Shown here piece after piece: positions 33,294 through 34,984 of a DNA stretch of 34,984 bases. Position numbers and translations under genes: made by a program. The DNA comes from Tannerellaceae bacterium (GTDB lineage: Bacteria; Bacteroidota; Bacteroidia; Bacteroidales; Tannerellaceae), in the NCBI GenBank assembly GCA_031266215.1, contig JAISBL010000077.1, positions 1-34,984 on the forward strand, read 5' to 3'. The notes below the pieces were generated by a model. That model made no database searches. It had not been told where the DNA came from and worked only from the letters and a program-made list of their open reading frames with translations. Positions within the stretch are counted from its first letter, which is position 1, and every line of letters starts with the position of its first letter.

Positions 33294-33794
33294 TTAAAGC
33301 TGTTTGGAGGATTTGTTTTTCAATAGGCCGGGGATGTATTTGTCTAATCCGAAAACCCCGGATGTTGGAAAGACGTACAGCGTTGCAAGGGCCGCTATCT
33401 CTATCAGGTTACGGTCTACCCACAGGTAAGATCCTTCGCGGGGCATCATAAACAGGTCCTCGGAGCCGATAAACGGCGGGTGAGACAGGTAATAAAGCAG
33501 CAGGATCATAATGCCTCCCACGCAGCCCGGCCGCGTGAAGAAGCCAAGGATAAGGCTCAGCCCGATCAGCAGGAGCCCCCATTCGTTGAGGAAGTTGACC
33601 ACGTTCAGGGTGCCTGCGTCAGTCGCCATGGAATTAAACATGGAGGCGAACCAGCCCTGGGAGTCCATAAGATAACCTAAAGAAGTCCACTTTGGGTTTA
33701 AAACCTTGACAAGGCCTTCGTACAGGAAATGCCAGCCAATCAGGAGGCGCAGGGCGACAAGCCAGTACATTTGAAATTTTGAGTATGAATTCAT
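33294..33794 (-). CDS. DoxX-family membrane protein
   Basis: The 166-aa inner-membrane protein has about four transmembrane helices: near 12-28, 65-85, 90-105 and 130-148. It shows the DoxX pattern ALRLLIGWHFLYEGLVKV and GLLLIGLSLILGFFTRPGCVGGIMILLL. The founding DoxX is a subunit of an archaeal thiosulfate:quinone oxidoreductase; most bacterial members have unknown functions. Its stop lies 2 bp before the Gfo/Idh/MocA gene, a pairing that suggests a shared redox function at the membrane. The gene is driven by the palindromic promoter region at 33881-33897. Confidence 0.88.
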   Translation of the reverse strand: MNSYSKFQMYWLVALRLLIGWHFLYEGLVKVLNPKWTSLGYLMDSQGWFASMFNSMATDAGTLNVVNFLNEWGLLLIGLSLILGFFTRPGCVGGIMILLLYYLSHPPFIGSEDLFMMPREGSYLWVDRNLIEIAALATLYVFPTSGVFGLDKYIPGLLKNKSSKQL

Positions 33795-33880
33795 TGATAT
33801 ATAAGTTAAAAAGTTACTTCATGTCTTTGCTGCTTTTCCCCGGAAAGATAAAAGATAATCGTCTCATCCCGACAGTCTGA

Positions 33881-33897
33881 CAAAAGTAGTACTTTTG
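33881..33897. promoter_or_regulatory. Divergent -7 boxes in one perfect palindrome (doxX / pyrH)
   Basis: The 17-bp sequence CAAAAGTAGTACTTTTG is an 8+1+8 perfect inverted repeat. Its left half is the complement of TACTTTTG, a minus-strand -7 box for the DoxX gene; its right half, TACTTTTG, is the plus-strand -7 box for pyrH. The expected leaders are about 80 nt and 34 nt. The two promoters are so close that polymerase binding should be mutually exclusive. No clear -33 boxes are visible. Confidence 0.65.
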
Positions 33898-33937
33898 TAC
33901 AATAGATTATGGCATAAGGACTAAAAAACAAAGTATA

Positions 33938-34645
33938 ATGACTAAGTACAAACGTGTATTGCTTAAATTAAGCGGAGAGTCTCTGATGGGCGGCAGGTCG
34001 TACGGCATAGACGAGGAGCGCCTCCGGGAGTATGCCGTGCAGATAAGGGAAATTGCGGAAATGGGTGTGCAGACAGGTATTGTGATCGGTGGGGGAAATA
34101 TCTTTCGCGGACTGAGTGGCGCGTCCCGCGGGTTCGACCGGGTAAAGGGAGACCAGATGGGTATGCTGGCGACCGTCATCAATAGTCTGGCCTTAAGTTC
34201 AGCCCTCGAAGCCGTGGGGTTGAAGGCCAGGGTGCTCACCGCCATACGCATGGAACCCATCGGGGAGTATTACAACAAATGGAGGGCCGTGGAACTGATG
34301 GAAGACGGGTGTGCGGTCATCATGTCGGGCGGAACGGGCAACCCGTTCTTTACCACCGACACCGGCGCCTCCCTGCGCGCCATAGAAACGGAAGCCGACG
34401 TGATGCTTAAGGGCACCCGCGTAGACGGCATTTACTCCGCCGACCCTGAGAAAGACCCGGCGGCTGTGAAGTTCAGCGAGATCACTTATGACGAGATATA
34501 CGTGAAAGGGCTGAAAGTGATGGACCTTACCGCCGCCACGATGTGCAGGGAGAACCATCTGCCCATCGTAGTCTTTGACATGAATACTCCGGGAAACCTT
34601 AAAAGGGTGATTGCCGGCGAGCCTGTCGGCACGCGCGTATACTGA
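33938..34645 (+). CDS. pyrH: UMP kinase
   Basis: PyrH phosphorylates UMP to UDP in pyrimidine nucleotide synthesis. At 235 aa it has the usual length for the amino-acid-kinase-fold family. Motifs are KLSGESLMGG at the N-terminus, GGGNIFRGLSGAS, the UMP-binding NPFFTTDTGASLRAIE, and MLKGTRVDGIYSADPEKDP. It ends NTPGNLKRVIAGEPVGTRVY. It is cytosolic and hexameric in the family, usually regulated by GTP and UTP. The frequent neighbour frr is not reached within the window; the 339 bp after the stop are non-coding. Confidence 0.98.
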   Translation: MTKYKRVLLKLSGESLMGGRSYGIDEERLREYAVQIREIAEMGVQTGIVIGGGNIFRGLSGASRGFDRVKGDQMGMLATVINSLALSSALEAVGLKARVLTAIRMEPIGEYYNKWRAVELMEDGCAVIMSGGTGNPFFTTDTGASLRAIETEADVMLKGTRVDGIYSADPEKDPAAVKFSEITYDEIYVKGLKVMDLTAATMCRENHLPIVVFDMNTPGNLKRVIAGEPVGTRVY

Positions 34646-34729
34646 CCGGGGCTTCTCTTCCTGCTGTCATCTCCCGCCCGCTTTGGAGCCGGCGTAAAAA
34701 AATCATACGGTTACTGTAACAAACCTCTT

Positions 34730-34759
34730 CCGTCTTACGTCTTTTCTGATGTAAGGCGG
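34730..34759. repeat. Inverted repeat CCGTCTTACGTC / GATGTAAGGCGG
   Basis: The arms at 34730-34741 and 34748-34759 match at 10 of 12 positions, around the loop TTTTCT. The sequence TCTTACGTC is also in the palindrome beside array 3, and TCTTACATC is in the inverted repeat around array 2. It lacks a following T tract. Confidence 0.75.
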
Positions 34760-34826
34760 TTGCCGGTTTCCGGACGGTGCGTCGGAGCATCTCTAACGCA
34801 TAAGGGTGAACGGCTCGGTCTTAGAA

Positions 34827-34984
34827 GACCGAACGCTTAGGTAGCATACGACCGAACGCTTAGGTAGCATACGACCGAACGATTAGGTAGCATACGACCG
34901 AACACTTAGGTAGCATACGACCGAACGCTTAGGTAGCATACGACCGAACACTTAGGTAGCATACGACCGAACACTTAGGTAGCA
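34827..34984. repeat. Tandem array 4: 23-bp units, at least 7 copies, cut by the window end
   Basis: Units of 23 bp start at 34827, 34850, 34873, 34896, 34919, 34942 and 34965; the last is truncated by the window edge. The core is GACCGAACGCTTAGGTAG, and only positions 9-10 vary (GC, GA or AC). It is the most homogeneous of the four arrays. ACC and GGT at the ends of the core form a weak dyad. No spacers exist. Confidence 0.97.

Larger units (their letters stand above)
34646..34984. other. Non-coding region downstream of pyrH
   Basis: No gene is visible. The region holds a hairpin CCGTCTTACGTC / GATGTAAGGCGG with a 6-nt loop (34730-34759) and a small hairpin CGGTCT-TAGA-AGACCG (34816-34831) that overlaps the start of array 4. 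The array then runs to the window edge. A GC-rich stretch followed by seven A at 34696-34702 is not a terminator in the pyrH direction. Confidence 0.7.

Overview
The window looks like a chromosomal segment from a member of the order Bacteroidales (phylum Bacteroidota). The evidence is a SusC/SusD outer-membrane pair, the run rimP-nusA-infB-cvpA-sufB-sufC-sufD, exported proteins with Bacteroidota-style lipoprotein and Tat leaders, and promoter boxes of the Bacteroidota type (-7 TAnnTTTG, in one case with a -33 TTTG at exactly 19 bp). Family and genus cannot be fixed from the sequence alone. I see no insertion sequence, phage, rRNA, tRNA or CRISPR.

Layout. (1) 1-571 is non-coding and is dominated by a 21-bp tandem array. 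(2) 572-9334, minus strand, is a compact housekeeping run: rimP, nusA, infB, a CvpA-family membrane protein, then sufB, sufC and sufD. (3) 9513-22515, minus strand, is a carbohydrate locus. A ROK repressor lies upstream, followed by an N-acylglucosamine 2-epimerase, a Tat-exported Gfo/Idh/MocA oxidoreductase, a lipoprotein TIM-barrel isomerase/epimerase, SusC and SusD. A second 21-bp array comes next, then a Tat/lipoprotein DUF4434 protein and an MFS sugar porter. (4) 22807-26736 holds a YihX-like HAD phosphatase, a WbuC-like cupin, a SPOR lipoprotein and an S9 peptidase. (5) 26737-28699, minus strand, is an aldo/keto reductase followed by class I fructose-bisphosphate aldolase; a 23-bp array lies upstream. 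(6) 29038-31628 carries yraN, then a small ribbon-helix-helix protein coupled to tadA, and an orphan lpdA. (7) 31645-33794, minus strand, is a DoxX-family membrane protein coupled to a second Gfo/Idh/MocA protein with a Tat-like membrane anchor. (8) pyrH on the plus strand is followed by a fourth array (23 bp) that runs off the window.

How the genes may work together. The 9.5-22.5 kb locus has uptake (SusC/D, MFS), a regulator (ROK) and sugar-modifying enzymes, but no recognisable classical glycoside hydrolase. Its oxidoreductase and TIM-barrel protein both carry export signals. This suggests redox chemistry on a glycan or sugar in the periplasm rather than ordinary hydrolysis (inference). 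The DoxX-Gfo/Idh pair elsewhere in the window may be a second exported sugar-redox module tied to the membrane.

The most unusual structural signal is four separate intergenic tandem arrays in 35 kb. Their sequences are unrelated, but all have 21- or 23-bp periods and a short dyad inside each unit. They lie next to gene ends, and three have candidate promoters beyond them. Three of the four also have a TCTTACRTC-type inverted repeat close by.
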